Shown here in pieces: positions 1 through 8,287 of a stretch of DNA of 52,346 nucleotides. The position numbers and the translations under genes were made by a program. The notes beneath the pieces are model-generated. The model saw only the letters and a list, made by a program, of their open reading frames with translations. It made no database searches and had not been told where the DNA came from. Every line of letters starts with the position of its first letter. The first letter of the stretch is position 1. Location of the stretch: assembly GCA_044432725.1 (NCBI GenBank), contig JAWXUL010000017.1, positions 1 through 52,346 of the forward strand, in the 5' to 3' direction. The stretch comes from JAWXUK01 sp044432725. GTDB lineage: Bacteria > Bacillota > Clostridia > Oscillospirales > Oscillospiraceae.

Positions 1-232
1 GTTGGAGAGCAAAAACTATGGTCTTTCTCATTCCAACACTAGCTTGAAAGAAGAAAACACCAAACTTAGAGTGGAATTGACTGGGTTACAGAAAAAATAT
101 CAGCAAGTGATGGATTTTCTAAAAATTAAGGAGTTGATGTTGGAATTGGAAAAATATTTGGAGGGTTTGAAGCAAGCTGTTGTGAAGAAATCTCCTTTGG
201 GCAAGAAGAAATCAAGGGGGATGGATAGGTAG
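1..232 (+). CDS. Mob_Pre relaxase, C-terminal fragment (5' end outside window)
   Basis: The frame is open to the window's left edge and ends with TAG. The 76 visible residues are Lys/Glu-rich coiled coil ending in a basic tail, GKKKSRGMDR. This matches the end of the complete relaxase of element III (MKKKSRGGDGR), so I read it as the tail of a plasmid-mobilization relaxase that nicks oriT. The catalytic HUH region is not in the window. The next gene is DUF6809, as in element II, which supports the assignment. Truncation is due to the window edge, not to a mutation. Confidence 0.75.
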   Translation, partial: LESKNYGLSHSNTSLKEENTKLRVELTGLQKKYQQVMDFLKIKELMLELEKYLEGLKQAVVKKSPLGKKKSRGMDR

Positions 233-286
233 AAGTGTAAACAAAGACTGCGTGAGGGCAGATACAGGTAAAGAAAGGGAGAAAAT

Positions 287-580
287 ATGAATTTTATTGA
301 AATGCTGTACTGGAGACGGCTTAGTCCGTGGGAGAAACGTCGGCTTGAGGGTAGCGATTATGATAGACTGGCGAAAGAAATTGTTGGGGATGAAAGAAAA
401 CTGTGTGAAGCCTTGTCTGATATGGCTGATTCGGAGGAAATGCTGTCCGTCTTTGCTCACTTGATGGAAACTAGAAGTGAATTGACGGCTCTGGTAGATA
501 GAGAACGATTTGCTGAGGGCTTTCGGCTGGGTGTGATGTGTATGGTGGATTCCTTGGTAGATTTGGGTGATGGGGAATAA
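287..580 (+). CDS. DUF6809 family small protein
   Basis: A 97-residue acidic protein starting MNFIEMLYW and ending GVMCMVDSLVDLGDGE. A paralogue at 13593-13889 shares both ends, and family DUF6809 is common on Bacillota mobile elements. The start is supported by AAGGGAG about 8 bases upstream. The C-terminal half looks like a helical bundle. No function is known and no catalytic motif is visible. In both copies the gene lies between the mobilization genes and the defence cargo, so it may be a backbone gene or may mark the cargo boundary. Confidence is high for the gene and family, nil for function. Confidence 0.8.
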   Translation: MNFIEMLYWRRLSPWEKRRLEGSDYDRLAKEIVGDERKLCEALSDMADSEEMLSVFAHLMETRSELTALVDRERFAEGFRLGVMCMVDSLVDLGDGE

Positions 581-645
581 AAACGTGTTTCAAACAGCTT
601 GAATTATGAAATATGCACAAAATATAAGATGTTGGAACATCTCGC

Positions 646-674
646 TTGAAAAATAAGAAGATGTATGCTATACT
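646..674 (+). promoter_or_regulatory. Promoter of the methyltransferase operon
   Basis: TTGAAA at 646-651, 17 bases, TATACT at 669-674 with an upstream TG (extended -10). A small hairpin (GTGGGGA/TCCCCGC) and an AATTGC/GCAATT hairpin lie between it and the start at 762, so the leader may be attenuated. No start lies between. Confidence 0.7.
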
Positions 675-761
675 AAAAGGAGTGGGGAGATTCCCCGCTT
701 CTTCCTTATTTTTATAATTGCAGCACGCCGCAATTTTACCCAACCAGAAAGGAATTAACAA

Positions 762-1715
762 ATGAAAAAATTAAAATGTGCTTCGTTCTTCGCTGGTGTA
801 GGTGGTATTGACCTTGCCTTTGAACAACACGGCTTTGAAACAATATACGCAAATGAGATTGAACCTTTGGCTTGTAAAACATTTGAAGCAAATTTTGAAC
901 TTAAAGTAGATAATCGTGATATAAATGATGTAAAGAACAATGAAATTCCTAGTTTTGATATTATGCTAGGTGGTTTCCCTTGTCAAGCCTTTTCCGTGGC
1001 AGGTTATCGTCAGGGATTTGATGATGAAAAAGGGCGAGGTACTCTCTTTTTTCAATTAAAACGTATTTTCTTGGATAAAAAACCAGAAATCATCTTCCTT
1101 GAAAATGTGAAAAACCTTGTAGGGCATGATTCAGGGAATACTTTCAGAGTGATATTAGAAGAACTTGAAAAAGCAGGCTATTACGTAAAGAAAGAGGTGC
1201 TGAATGCCATGCACTACGGCAATGTTCCTCAAAATAGAGAACGTATTTACATTGTGGCATTTCGGGACAAGTCTTTGTCTCAAAAATTCGAGTTTCCTAA
1301 GCCCATAAAGCTAGAAAATGAACTAGCGGATATGATAGATTACCATGGAAAACAGGATTCAAGATACTATTACACAGAAGATTGTCCTTTTTATGAGCAA
1401 TTGGTGGAGGATATGACCTCACAAGAAACGATTTATCAATGGAGAAGAAAGTATGTCAGAGAAAATAAGAGTAACGTCTGCCCTACTCTCACAGCAAATA
1501 TGGGAACTGGTGGACATAATGTTCCTTTAGTCCTCACCGACACTGGGATTCGCAAGCTGACACCCAAAGAGTGCTTCAATCTCCAAGGCTACCCAGAGGG
1601 CTATGTTTTACCAGAAGAAACTGCAAACACTCACCTTTATAAACAGGCTGGCAACTCCGTGGTTGTGCCTGTCATCGCACGGATTGCTGAGAACATTCGT
1701 GCCGTTTTGGAATAA
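762..1715 (+). CDS. DNA (cytosine-5) methyltransferase 1 of a type II R-M system
   Basis: This 317-residue enzyme transfers a methyl group from S-adenosylmethionine to cytosine C5 in a specific DNA site. Visible motifs in order: I FAGVGGIDLAF (residues 9-19), IV GGFPCQAFS with the catalytic Cys (about 70-78), VI ENVKNL (about 118), VIII QNRERIY (about 157), then a short target-recognition region and X QAGNSVVVP near the end. The RBS is AAAGGA and the start is ATG. Its TAA overlaps the ATG of the next methyltransferase (TAATG), so they are translationally coupled. With a convergent endonuclease it forms a type II system; specificity cannot be read from the sequence. Confidence 0.93.
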   Translation: MKKLKCASFFAGVGGIDLAFEQHGFETIYANEIEPLACKTFEANFELKVDNRDINDVKNNEIPSFDIMLGGFPCQAFSVAGYRQGFDDEKGRGTLFFQLKRIFLDKKPEIIFLENVKNLVGHDSGNTFRVILEELEKAGYYVKKEVLNAMHYGNVPQNRERIYIVAFRDKSLSQKFEFPKPIKLENELADMIDYHGKQDSRYYYTEDCPFYEQLVEDMTSQETIYQWRRKYVRENKSNVCPTLTANMGTGGHNVPLVLTDTGIRKLTPKECFNLQGYPEGYVLPEETANTHLYKQAGNSVVVPVIARIAENIRAVLE

Positions 1716-2665
1716 TGAGCGATAAGTTGAGAGTAGCTTCTCTCTTTGCTGGCATGGGAGGAATTGACCTCGCCTTTCAAGAAGCTGGCTTTGAGATTGT
1801 GTGGGCTAACGAGATTGATGGTGCCGCCTGTCGGACGTATCGTCATAATTTTGGGAGTAACCATCTGATGGAGGGGAATATTTCAAAGGTAAATCCTCGT
1901 AATATTCCTGATTTTGATGTACTGACGGCTGGGTTTCCCTGTCAGCCTTTCTCCATCGGAGGTCTGCAACGTGGGTTTCAGGATAGGAGAGGTAATCTTT
2001 TCTTTGAAATAGCAAGGGTTTTAGATGTAAAACGTCCTCCTTTTGTCTTTCTGGAAAATGTGGCGAACCTGATGGAGCATGACCATGGGAGGACTTTTCT
2101 TGTTATCTACAATACTCTGGTTGAGTTTGGCTATGTGGTGAAATATCATGTTATGCCCTCCTTTGAATATGGAAATCTACCACAAACTCGAAGCAGAATC
2201 TTCTTGGTTGCTTTTTTGGACTTAGAACAGTGCAATCGCTTTCAATTTCCAGAGCCACTTCCCCTTACAACTGGTATCAATGACATCATCAACCGTTCTG
2301 AAAAGAAGCATGATATTTACTATTATGAATCAGATAGCCCTCTTTATCCTAACCTCTGCCGTATCGTAAATGACAGTGATTTCATTTTTCATAACAAAGA
2401 CAGGGGAATTATTAAAGTTCGCAATAGAATGTGTCCAACTTTGACTGCGAATATGGGCACATATCCAAACAGAGTTCCTGTGGTCTGTGAGCAATTTGGT
2501 ATACGGAAGTTGACCTTGAGAGAGTGCTTGGATTTTCAAGGATTTCCTCAGACTTTCTATTTTCCCAATAGTATCAAGATTGAGGACGCATATAAACAGA
2601 TTGGGAACAGTGTGAGTGTGCCTGTGATTGAGAGAATTGCTAGAAATTTAGGAGATATTTGTTGA
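1715..2665 (+). CDS. DNA (cytosine-5) methyltransferase 2 of the same R-M system
   Basis: A second full-length C5-cytosine methyltransferase (316 residues): FAGMGGIDLAF, GFPCQPFS with the catalytic Cys, ENVANL, QTRSRIF and QIGNSVSVP. It is clearly related to its upstream partner but differs most in the target-recognition region. Two C5 methyltransferases beside one endonuclease usually mean an asymmetric site, one enzyme per strand; that is inference from family knowledge. It is translated by coupling to the previous gene and ends in TGA. The endonuclease gene converges on it, with only 2 bases between the stop codons. Confidence 0.92.
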   Translation: MSDKLRVASLFAGMGGIDLAFQEAGFEIVWANEIDGAACRTYRHNFGSNHLMEGNISKVNPRNIPDFDVLTAGFPCQPFSIGGLQRGFQDRRGNLFFEIARVLDVKRPPFVFLENVANLMEHDHGRTFLVIYNTLVEFGYVVKYHVMPSFEYGNLPQTRSRIFLVAFLDLEQCNRFQFPEPLPLTTGINDIINRSEKKHDIYYYESDSPLYPNLCRIVNDSDFIFHNKDRGIIKVRNRMCPTLTANMGTYPNRVPVVCEQFGIRKLTLRECLDFQGFPQTFYFPNSIKIEDAYKQIGNSVSVPVIERIARNLGDIC

Positions 2666-2667
2666 AT

Positions 2668-3822
2668 TTATTCTTCTTCCTCTTCTACTATGACGTGACC
2701 GATGTAATCTTCATAAGTACCGATGTCAGAGAAGTCGATTTTGTAAGTTCCTTCCTCTGATTTTGTGAAGATAACACTGTCGATACCGAATTTTTCGAGC
2801 ATTTCATAGGTAACAAGGGTATTTTCTGGCAGTTCAAAGACAGTACGAAGTAGCCACTCACCAAAGATTTTGTTGGGATTGCTCATGATTGCCTTACCAT
2901 CATCTTGACATACTTTTGTAGGAATCACAGTACCATCAGGCATTTGTAAGTCGAAAACAGTGTCACGAGGTGGGAAAAATCCCTCTGATATCCGTCTATC
3001 TTCTGCTGGATAAGGAATATACACTTCATTTGGGTTTCTGCTCCGTCCACCTGCATTCCACTGATTCAAACCACTTTTTTCAGCCACAAAATTCCCTTGT
3101 TTTTTGTTAAAAGAGTATAATCTTAGGCAAAGTTTATTGCTATAATCAGGTGCTTGTGGCTCTAGCATGGAAGTTTCTGGGTTAGAGCTGGCTAGGTTCA
3201 TCAAATATGCGTAAGGGTCAGCCATGATTTCTACTTCAAACTGGTCAAGAATGGTACAATCGTCAAAAATCATGTAGAGTGTATTTTTGGAACTACTGAA
3301 GTGATATGTGTGCTTTTTATCTGTAAAATAGGTATTGTTTACGTTACCACGGTCAGCAATGACTGAAATATTGTCAATATCTATAGTATCAAAGGCACAT
3401 TCTAAGATTTGCATGGTGTTAGGGATTCGCTTGACAATGTGGTAAATCATTTCATCAATACCATGCATATTCTTAGTTGTTCTGATACGCACATTGCGAT
3501 AGTCTGCCACTTTTTTTACCAAATCTAAACCAGTGAGGTCTTTGTAGGTTTCACGGAGTTTCCCAAACTCGGCAACCTTCTGGTCATCGTTGCCCATCCA
3601 AGTTTTCAGACCGATACCAATCTTATTTTGCTTTGCGTCGGCAGAACAATCGGAGCGACTTAAATTCTCTGCTTCAAAGTATTTGCAGAAGATATTTTCA
3701 TGGGCTCTGTAAGGGAGATAGGGGCAGTTGCTTTCGGAAAAGAGTAAGGTAAGGTTGCCGATGAGGGAGAGCATTTTCTTGTAGTTTTCTTGATGGTGGG
3801 GTGGTTGGTTTTCGTAAAACAT
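2668..3822 (-). CDS. Putative type II restriction endonuclease with C-terminal B3-like DNA-binding region
   Basis: 384 residues from the ATG at 3822, preceded by AAAGGAG at 3833-3839; an upstream in-frame start at 3888 lacks an RBS. Residues 41-80 carry HENIFCKYF, an Asp-rich step and IGIGLKTW, which fits a PD-(D/E)XK-type nuclease core. The last ~130 residues (SGLNQWNAGGR, NEVYIPYPAEDR) resemble the B3-like DNA-binding domain of NgoFVII/BfiI-type restriction enzymes. It would cut the DNA that the two adjacent methyltransferases protect. It is convergent with them, with its own promoter. The family assignment is from memory of motifs; the role follows from context. Confidence 0.65.
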   Translation of the reverse strand: MFYENQPPHHQENYKKMLSLIGNLTLLFSESNCPYLPYRAHENIFCKYFEAENLSRSDCSADAKQNKIGIGLKTWMGNDDQKVAEFGKLRETYKDLTGLDLVKKVADYRNVRIRTTKNMHGIDEMIYHIVKRIPNTMQILECAFDTIDIDNISVIADRGNVNNTYFTDKKHTYHFSSSKNTLYMIFDDCTILDQFEVEIMADPYAYLMNLASSNPETSMLEPQAPDYSNKLCLRLYSFNKKQGNFVAEKSGLNQWNAGGRSRNPNEVYIPYPAEDRRISEGFFPPRDTVFDLQMPDGTVIPTKVCQDDGKAIMSNPNKIFGEWLLRTVFELPENTLVTYEMLEKFGIDSVIFTKSEEGTYKIDFSDIGTYEDYIGHVIVEEEEE

Positions 3823-3848
3823 GGGCTTGATTCTCCTTTGTGTATGTG

Positions 3849-3888
3849 GTATAATTTGTATTATACAGGAGAATGGGGAGAAATGCAA
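3849..3888 (-). promoter_or_regulatory. Endonuclease promoter with a palindromic -10 region
   Basis: On the minus strand TTGCAT (3888-3883), 17 bases and TATAAT (3865-3860) precede the endonuclease RBS. The -10 lies in a perfect inverted repeat GTATAAT-TTGT-ATTATAC (3849-3866), which also places a TATAAT on the plus strand, facing the HNH gene. It could be a divergent promoter or an operator; no controller (C) protein gene is present. Confidence 0.55.
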
Positions 3889-3932
3889 GGGAAATCTCTC
3901 TGTGTAAAATAATTTAGAAAGGTAATGATTAT

Positions 3933-5279
3933 ATGTCGGTTATTATATTTATTTCTGAACGGCAAAAAATATTTCAGGTTGAGATTCCTGAGTTTGAATC
4001 TGCTATTACGTTTTCGACTACTCTCCATAAAAACTTTGTAATCCCTGAGCATATCGCACCATTAGCAATTAAAGAAGAGGGGAAAAATGAAATCAAACAA
4101 TATATTCAAAGTCTCCCTTACTTCAAAACAAACAAAGTCTTGAATAGAGTCATAAATTTTTTCGAGAGAATAAGCGAAGATGAATTTTTCTTTTTAGTAT
4201 TGTCAGATAAAATTTTTAGTGAGCCTTCAATAGAATATGAATATTTTTCTTTAATGCAAGAATCATTAGTATACTACAATCTTGGAGAATCAGAAGAAAG
4301 TGTTACCGAAATAATGAGGGAGAGAATATCTGAATTTCAAGAAAACCTTGATTATGTTTCATCGTTGTTGTATCATTTTGATAGGTTATCTCATCCTACA
4401 AAAAAGACTTTTATGGGAGAGTCTAATAAAGTCAAACGAAAATGTATTTATTGTAAAGGGACTCAAGGCGATACAGAGACAACCTTCATCTCCGAAGCCC
4501 ATGCTATTCCTCATTCTCTTGGAAACAAGTTGTTGTTTCAAAACGAAGAATGTGATGGTTGTAATGATTTTTTTTCAAAAGAAATGGAAGAAGACTTATC
4601 AACCTTTTTTTTACAAGAGCGATTAGCTTTTGGTATTTCCTCCAAACAAGGTCTACCGTCCTTTCAATTTGGTGAATGTTTACTTAGATATATAACACTG
4701 GAAGAATTCGGTAGCGGTAAGGGTTTAGGGAAATTTGAATCATTAAGGTCAACAATTAAAGTAGATGATTTCAAAGAAGGCATCGCACTTTATTCACCAA
4801 CAGGTGAATTTCACAATATTTACAATTCTCCCTATGTGCCAGTACGTGTCTATAAAGCTTTAGTAAAGTCAGTGATAGGTACTATATCTCAACGAGAACT
4901 TATCAACTTGCAAGAAACAATTGACTGGTTAATGGATGTAAATGACTACAGGATAATGGCGAATATCTTAAAGTATCAAAATCGTGTTATTGTTAAGGAA
5001 CCTCAATTATATACTTTTATATTAAAAGAGGAACACGATTCCTTACCTCATTATTATGGAGATTTTAGGCTTGGTCGAACAATTTTAATCTTTCCTATAC
5101 CTTTTGCGAAACAAGATAAGAAACGTTTTTCTAAAACAACCGATTATTCAGATTTTGAGAAATATATGAGTGACTTTATGCAACATAAGTTTGAAATATT
5201 AGACTTTTCTAGTGTCGAACCTGTTAAATTGACATTGTCATTGTCGAATGATGAATTTACTCACTTTTGTACTGATTAA
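3933..5279 (+). CDS. HNH endonuclease family protein
   Basis: 448 residues. The central part (about 170-220) has a zinc-type HNH core: CIYC, then SEAHAIPHSLG, then ECDGCN, followed by KEMEEDL. This arrangement fits the HNH_5 family, in which the His and Cys clusters hold zinc and the His acts in hydrolysis of DNA. The N-terminal ~165 and C-terminal ~220 residues show no motif I recognise. The start is ATG after GAAAGG. It lies in the cargo region beside the R-M genes and before the right end of element I, so a role in defence is likely but unproven. It ends in TAA. Confidence 0.75.
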   Translation: MSVIIFISERQKIFQVEIPEFESAITFSTTLHKNFVIPEHIAPLAIKEEGKNEIKQYIQSLPYFKTNKVLNRVINFFERISEDEFFFLVLSDKIFSEPSIEYEYFSLMQESLVYYNLGESEESVTEIMRERISEFQENLDYVSSLLYHFDRLSHPTKKTFMGESNKVKRKCIYCKGTQGDTETTFISEAHAIPHSLGNKLLFQNEECDGCNDFFSKEMEEDLSTFFLQERLAFGISSKQGLPSFQFGECLLRYITLEEFGSGKGLGKFESLRSTIKVDDFKEGIALYSPTGEFHNIYNSPYVPVRVYKALVKSVIGTISQRELINLQETIDWLMDVNDYRIMANILKYQNRVIVKEPQLYTFILKEEHDSLPHYYGDFRLGRTILIFPIPFAKQDKKRFSKTTDYSDFEKYMSDFMQHKFEILDFSSVEPVKLTLSLSNDEFTHFCTD

Positions 5280-5332
5280 GAGTTTTAATCAAGTATAAAA
5301 AACAGAGACTTAGCTATTTCTTATTGCTTCTC

Positions 5333-5591
5333 TGATATTATTTTGATATTAAAACAAAATATACTGAAAATAACGTGGAGAAAACTAGCTGAAAATGTTG
5401 CGAAAAATAGAGAATTTGAATAGAAACTAACCAGATATTTTAATGTCTGCCTTGAGTGGGAATGATTGCCACTTTCTGGACTGACAACATACAGAAAAAA
5501 TAAGCCTTTATTTTAGCCAGAAATTAACCAAAACAGTAACTTTTATCATATCTTTTTAGATGTCTTAAAATCCTGATACTGTTTTGATACT
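5333..5591. repeat. Attachment junction between elements I and II (arm, core, arm)
   Basis: The stretch 5280-5701 has no gene. It holds TGATATT twice (5333-5339, 5344-5350; 11-bp period), GAGTGGGAAT (5454-5463), and TGATACT twice (5574-5580, 5585-5591; 11-bp period). The arm-to-core offsets are 121 and 120 bp. The same plan occurs at 19070-19329 and 29312-29569. TGATACT recurs at the right end of element II, so the right pair belongs to element II and the left pair to element I. I read the core as the integrase crossover site and the pairs as arm-binding sites. An AGTGG/CCACT inverted repeat surrounds the core. Confidence 0.75.
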
Positions 5592-5622
5592 AAAAATCAT
5601 TATCCCAATAAAATAACAGGGT

Positions 5623-5670
5623 AATCCCCTCTTATTTGAACAACAAAGTTCAAGTAAGGGGGGATTTTTT
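5623..5670. terminator. Rho-independent terminator after the element II repressor
   Basis: Long stem AATCCCC...TTGAAC / GTTCAA...GGGGGGATT followed by a T run on the plus strand and an A/T-rich tail on the minus strand. It closes the repressor transcript and insulates the element end. Confidence 0.75.
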
Positions 5671-5701
5671 CATGCTCAAATTTAGTTCGAATTGTAGCCA
5701 G

Positions 5702-6229
5702 TCACCACCACACATCTTTTCCACAACTAGAAGGAAACTGTAACTTCCACTCAAAATACTGCTCCTTTGTAATCTTACCAGATTTTAACTGTTCCTTACG
5801 AAGAAGCCACTCACTCATAAAATCATTCACTAAACCATAATTGAAATACATTCCTACTGGTGGCTTGGATGGGTAATCATCATTGTCATTATATCGCACA
5901 GACGTGTCATCGGAAGAATTGGTCTTGCCTTCATTCCGAACCATCTGAAATAAATTTATCATACCTTTATTGCCCTCCTCTAGCCAGAAGAACGTGAACA
6001 AAATATCAGTGGCTGAACCTGATGCCACGGTAACAAAATTTTCTGAATTCACATTTAGGATTTCTGCGATTTTTAGCAAGGCATCCTTCTTTGGCACTCG
6101 ATAATTGGTTTCGTACTGGGCAATTCGGTTGTCTGCCGTAGATTCTGAAAAGCCCAAAGCAAGCCCTAATTCCTTTTGCTTCATATTTCTAAAATTGCGA
6201 ATAATCTTGATTTTATCTCCGATTGTCAA
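5702..6229 (-). CDS. XRE-family HTH repressor of element II
   Basis: 175 residues with an N-terminal Cro/CI-type helix-turn-helix (residues 3-60: KIKIIRNFRNMKQKELG, then SESTADNRIAQYE). The C-terminal part contains NDFMSEWLLRKEQ, shared in outline with the equivalent regulators at 19415 and 30712, so the three form one family. The start is TTG at 6229, chosen because MTIGDKI aligns with MAIGKRI of the element III paralogue and GAGGTGG lies upstream. It is divergent from the excisionase-integrase operon and probably represses it. It ends in TGA after two Trp codons. Confidence 0.82.
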   Translation of the reverse strand: MTIGDKIKIIRNFRNMKQKELGLALGFSESTADNRIAQYETNYRVPKKDALLKIAEILNVNSENFVTVASGSATDILFTFFWLEEGNKGMINLFQMVRNEGKTNSSDDTSVRYNDNDDYPSKPPVGMYFNYGLVNDFMSEWLLRKEQLKSGKITKEQYFEWKLQFPSSCGKDVWW

Positions 6230-6268
6230 AGTATTCCACCTCTTTTTCTTTGAATTAATGATATTTTC

Positions 6269-6398
6269 CAGAGGTGTAGATTTAACCCCTCTGCCTATTA
6301 TAACACATGTCGAAAAAGAATGGAAGAAAATATTAACAAATTTGATAATTTCCTATTGACATTAACATAGATGATAATGTATACTATGTATCAGAGGT
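6269..6398 (+). promoter_or_regulatory. Excisionase-integrase promoter and candidate repressor operators
   Basis: TTGACA (6356-6361), 18 bases, TATACT (6380-6385) drives the excisionase. A minus-strand TATAAT (6302-6297) faces the repressor. CAGAGG occurs at 6269 (inverted as CCTCTG at 6288) and again at 6392, flanking both promoters, so it is a candidate operator word. Promoter assignment is firm, operator assignment tentative. Confidence 0.65.
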
Positions 6399-6445
6399 CA
6401 TTAACAAATAAGCGAACCTCGATATTTGAAAGGAAGGTAATACTT

Positions 6446-6634
6446 ATGCAACAAAGCAAATTTATCACATCTGCCGAGATGGCAACGGAGCTGGGAGTTT
6501 CTAAATCCTATGCTTACAAACTGGTGCGACAACTGAACGAAGAATTGGAGAGCCGTTGGTTCTTCACCCTGTCTGGTAAGGTCAGTCGCACTTTCTTTGA
6601 AGAAAAATTCTATGGAGTGGGAGGTGAAGTCTAA
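6446..6634 (+). CDS. xis: Excisionase-like small HTH protein
   Basis: 62 residues from the ATG at 6446, preceded by AAGGAAGG; longer in-frame starts lack an RBS. The core MATELGVSKSYAYKLVRQLN is a MerR/excisionase-type winged helix-turn-helix. Homologues at 20125 and 31593 keep the GxSxxxAY pattern and precede or face an integrase. Such proteins bend attachment-site DNA and favour excision over integration. The TAA overlaps the integrase ATG (TAATG), so the two are co-translated. The name is by position and fold, not by close sequence match. Confidence 0.78.
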   Translation: MQQSKFITSAEMATELGVSKSYAYKLVRQLNEELESRWFFTLSGKVSRTFFEEKFYGVGGEV

Positions 6635-7701
6635 TGCCAGCCTATAAAGATGAAAAGAAAGATAACTGGTACGTTGCTTTCTACTTCACAGATTGGCAAG
6701 GGAAGAAGGTTAAAAAGCTAAAACGAGGATTTGACACAAAAAAAGAAGCCCTCGCATGGGAGCGAGAGTTTCTGCAACAACAATCAGCCGATTTGAGTAT
6801 GAAGTTTGAGAAATTTGTGGAAATCTATAGCGAAGATGTAAAGGCACGTCTGAAAGAAAGCACTTGGCTTACCAAGGAACACATCATCAACACCAAGATA
6901 CTTCCCTATTTCAAAGAAAAACCTATCAATGAGATTCAAGCAAAAGATATTATCCAATGGCAAAATCTCATGATAAAAAGCAAAAAATCAAATGGTGAAG
7001 CCTACTCCCCTGTTTACTTACGCACTCTCGGTTCGCAATTATCAGCTATTTTCAATCATGCAGTACGTTTTTATGACTTAAAATCCAATCCTGTGCAAAA
7101 AGCAGGACAAATGGGTAAGAAAAAAGGTCTGGAAGTAGAATTTTGGACGAAAGAGGAATATTTACTCTTTGCTGATGTCATGAGAGATAAGTCCCTGTCC
7201 TATTATGCCTATCAAATGCTCTACTGGACTGGGCTTCGCATGGGCGAATTGCTTGCCTTGACCTCGAAAGATTTTGATTTTAAGCAGAAAACAGTCACTG
7301 TCAGTAAATCTTACCAAAGAATCAAAGGACAAGACGTGATTACTTCCCCAAAAACAGAGAAATCTAATCGTACAATTTCTATGCCTGATTTCCTTTGTGA
7401 AGAAATGGAAGAATTTATTGCATCGCATTATGATTTACAAGACACTGATCGCATTTTCCCTATCACCAAAAGCTACTTACATTCAGAAATGAAGCGAGGG
7501 TGTAAGGTTTCAGGAGTCAAACACATCAAAGTTCATGCGACCAGACATTCTCACGTCAGTTTATTGATAGAAATGGGTTTTTCTGTGGTGGCGATAGCTA
7601 ATAGAGTGGGGCATGAGAGCGAAAATATCACCTACCAATATTGTCATCTTTTTCCAAATACGGAACGAGCTATCGCAGACCAACTCACTATGGAGGACTA
7701 A
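6634..7701 (+). CDS. int: Tyrosine recombinase (integrase) of element II
   Basis: 355 residues. N-terminal AP2-like arm-binding domain (about 1-50, with RGFDTKKEALAWERE), core-binding SAM-like domain (about 60-160), then the catalytic domain: Arg in TGLRMGEL, His/Arg in HATRHSH, His in GHESEN and a Tyr near the end in TYQYCHL. It joins the element to its attachment site through a 3'-phosphotyrosine intermediate. It is one residue shorter before the Tyr than the element IV enzyme. Its arm domain is the likely reader of the TGATACT pairs at both ends. Confidence 0.93.
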   Translation: MPAYKDEKKDNWYVAFYFTDWQGKKVKKLKRGFDTKKEALAWEREFLQQQSADLSMKFEKFVEIYSEDVKARLKESTWLTKEHIINTKILPYFKEKPINEIQAKDIIQWQNLMIKSKKSNGEAYSPVYLRTLGSQLSAIFNHAVRFYDLKSNPVQKAGQMGKKKGLEVEFWTKEEYLLFADVMRDKSLSYYAYQMLYWTGLRMGELLALTSKDFDFKQKTVTVSKSYQRIKGQDVITSPKTEKSNRTISMPDFLCEEMEEFIASHYDLQDTDRIFPITKSYLHSEMKRGCKVSGVKHIKVHATRHSHVSLLIEMGFSVVAIANRVGHESENITYQYCHLFPNTERAIADQLTMED

Positions 7702-7703
7702 CC

Positions 7704-8036
7704 ATGAAAAAGAAAAAAGATGAGCAAAACCGTTGGAGAAATAAACTTGTTTCCTTTCGTATGTCCCCAGAAGAGTCAGATATGTTGGATAAGATGGTGG
7801 CTATTTCTGGATATAGCAAACAGGACTATATAATTTGTAAACTTTTAGATCGTTCTGTAGTAGTTCAGGGAAACCCCAGAGTGTATAAGGCACTGCGAGA
7901 TACAATGGTAGATATTCTTTCTGAATTAACCAACTTGAACGGCACTCCCCCATCGGCAGACTTACTTACAACCATTGACCACATTACTACTGTGATGGAG
8001 GGACTGGAGGGAGGTGAGGAAAATGCAAAAAAATAA
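7704..8036 (+). CDS. mobC: MobC-like mobilization accessory protein
   Basis: 110 residues; ATG at 7704 after GGAGG. The segment VSFRMSPEESDMLDKMV begins a ribbon-helix-helix-type fold, followed by DYIICKLLDRSVVVQGNPRV. It matches the paralogue at 21399 over its whole length. MobC proteins bind near oriT and help the relaxase open the strand. It directly follows the integrase, and its last codons run into a conserved hairpin block (8035-8125). The MobC name is from motif resemblance; a general mobilization role is supported by the nearby relaxase. Confidence 0.75.
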   Translation: MKKKKDEQNRWRNKLVSFRMSPEESDMLDKMVAISGYSKQDYIICKLLDRSVVVQGNPRVYKALRDTMVDILSELTNLNGTPPSADLLTTIDHITTVMEGLEGGEENAKK

Positions 8037-8125
8037 GCCCTTGTCCTGCAAGACAAAGGCTTAGGGCATACATCTGGCGAACCAGTGGTACACTTAATCA
8101 ACAATAATAGTTTACCACAGTTCGC
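8035..8125 (+). repeat. Conserved hairpin block after mobC
   Basis: AAGCCCTTGTC/GACAAAGGCTT (8035-8062) forms a hairpin. GCGAACCAGTGGTA (8077-8090) faces TACCACAGTTCGC (8113-8125). The same block follows mobC in element III (21727-21819) almost unchanged while the next genes differ. It could be a MobC binding site, a terminator plus operator, or part of an origin. There is no gene here. Confidence 0.55.
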
Positions 8126-8190
8126 TCCAAAGGTCAAGATGTTTCGACAAATGACCGAAATAAAAATCTGTTTTCCAATCCTCACCCCCT

Positions 8191-8250
8191 TTGACTTTCT
8201 TGACTTTCTGCCTTTGCTCCAGAGATTAGTCAGAAAGTCAGAAAAGTCAA
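8191..8250. repeat. Inverted pair of tandem repeats (candidate replication origin of element II)
   Basis: TTGACTTTC twice in tandem (8191-8208), then the reverse complements GAAAGTCA and GAAAAGTCAA (8233-8250). The layout of paired iterons in opposite orientation just upstream of a DUF3987 gene resembles the GGTGACA array of element III. Origin function is inference. Confidence 0.45.
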
Positions 8251-8287
8251 GAGGGTTTGGCAAAGGAAAAAGAAAAGGAGTGAAACT

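Larger units (their letters stand above)
1..5463 (+). mobile_element. Integrative mobilizable element I, right part (cut by window edge)
   Basis: This is the right portion of an element whose integrase lies left of the window. It holds the end of a relaxase, a DUF6809 gene, a two-methyltransferase restriction-modification set and an HNH nuclease. It ends at arm repeats 5333-5350 and core 5454-5463. The order (relaxase, DUF6809, defence cargo, right end) repeats that of element II. The boundary is inferred from the repeats. Confidence 0.7.

Noticed and set aside
212..460. Minus-strand frame opposite the DUF6809 gene
   Set aside because: It lies fully opposite a gene with a paralogue and has no RBS; a shadow.
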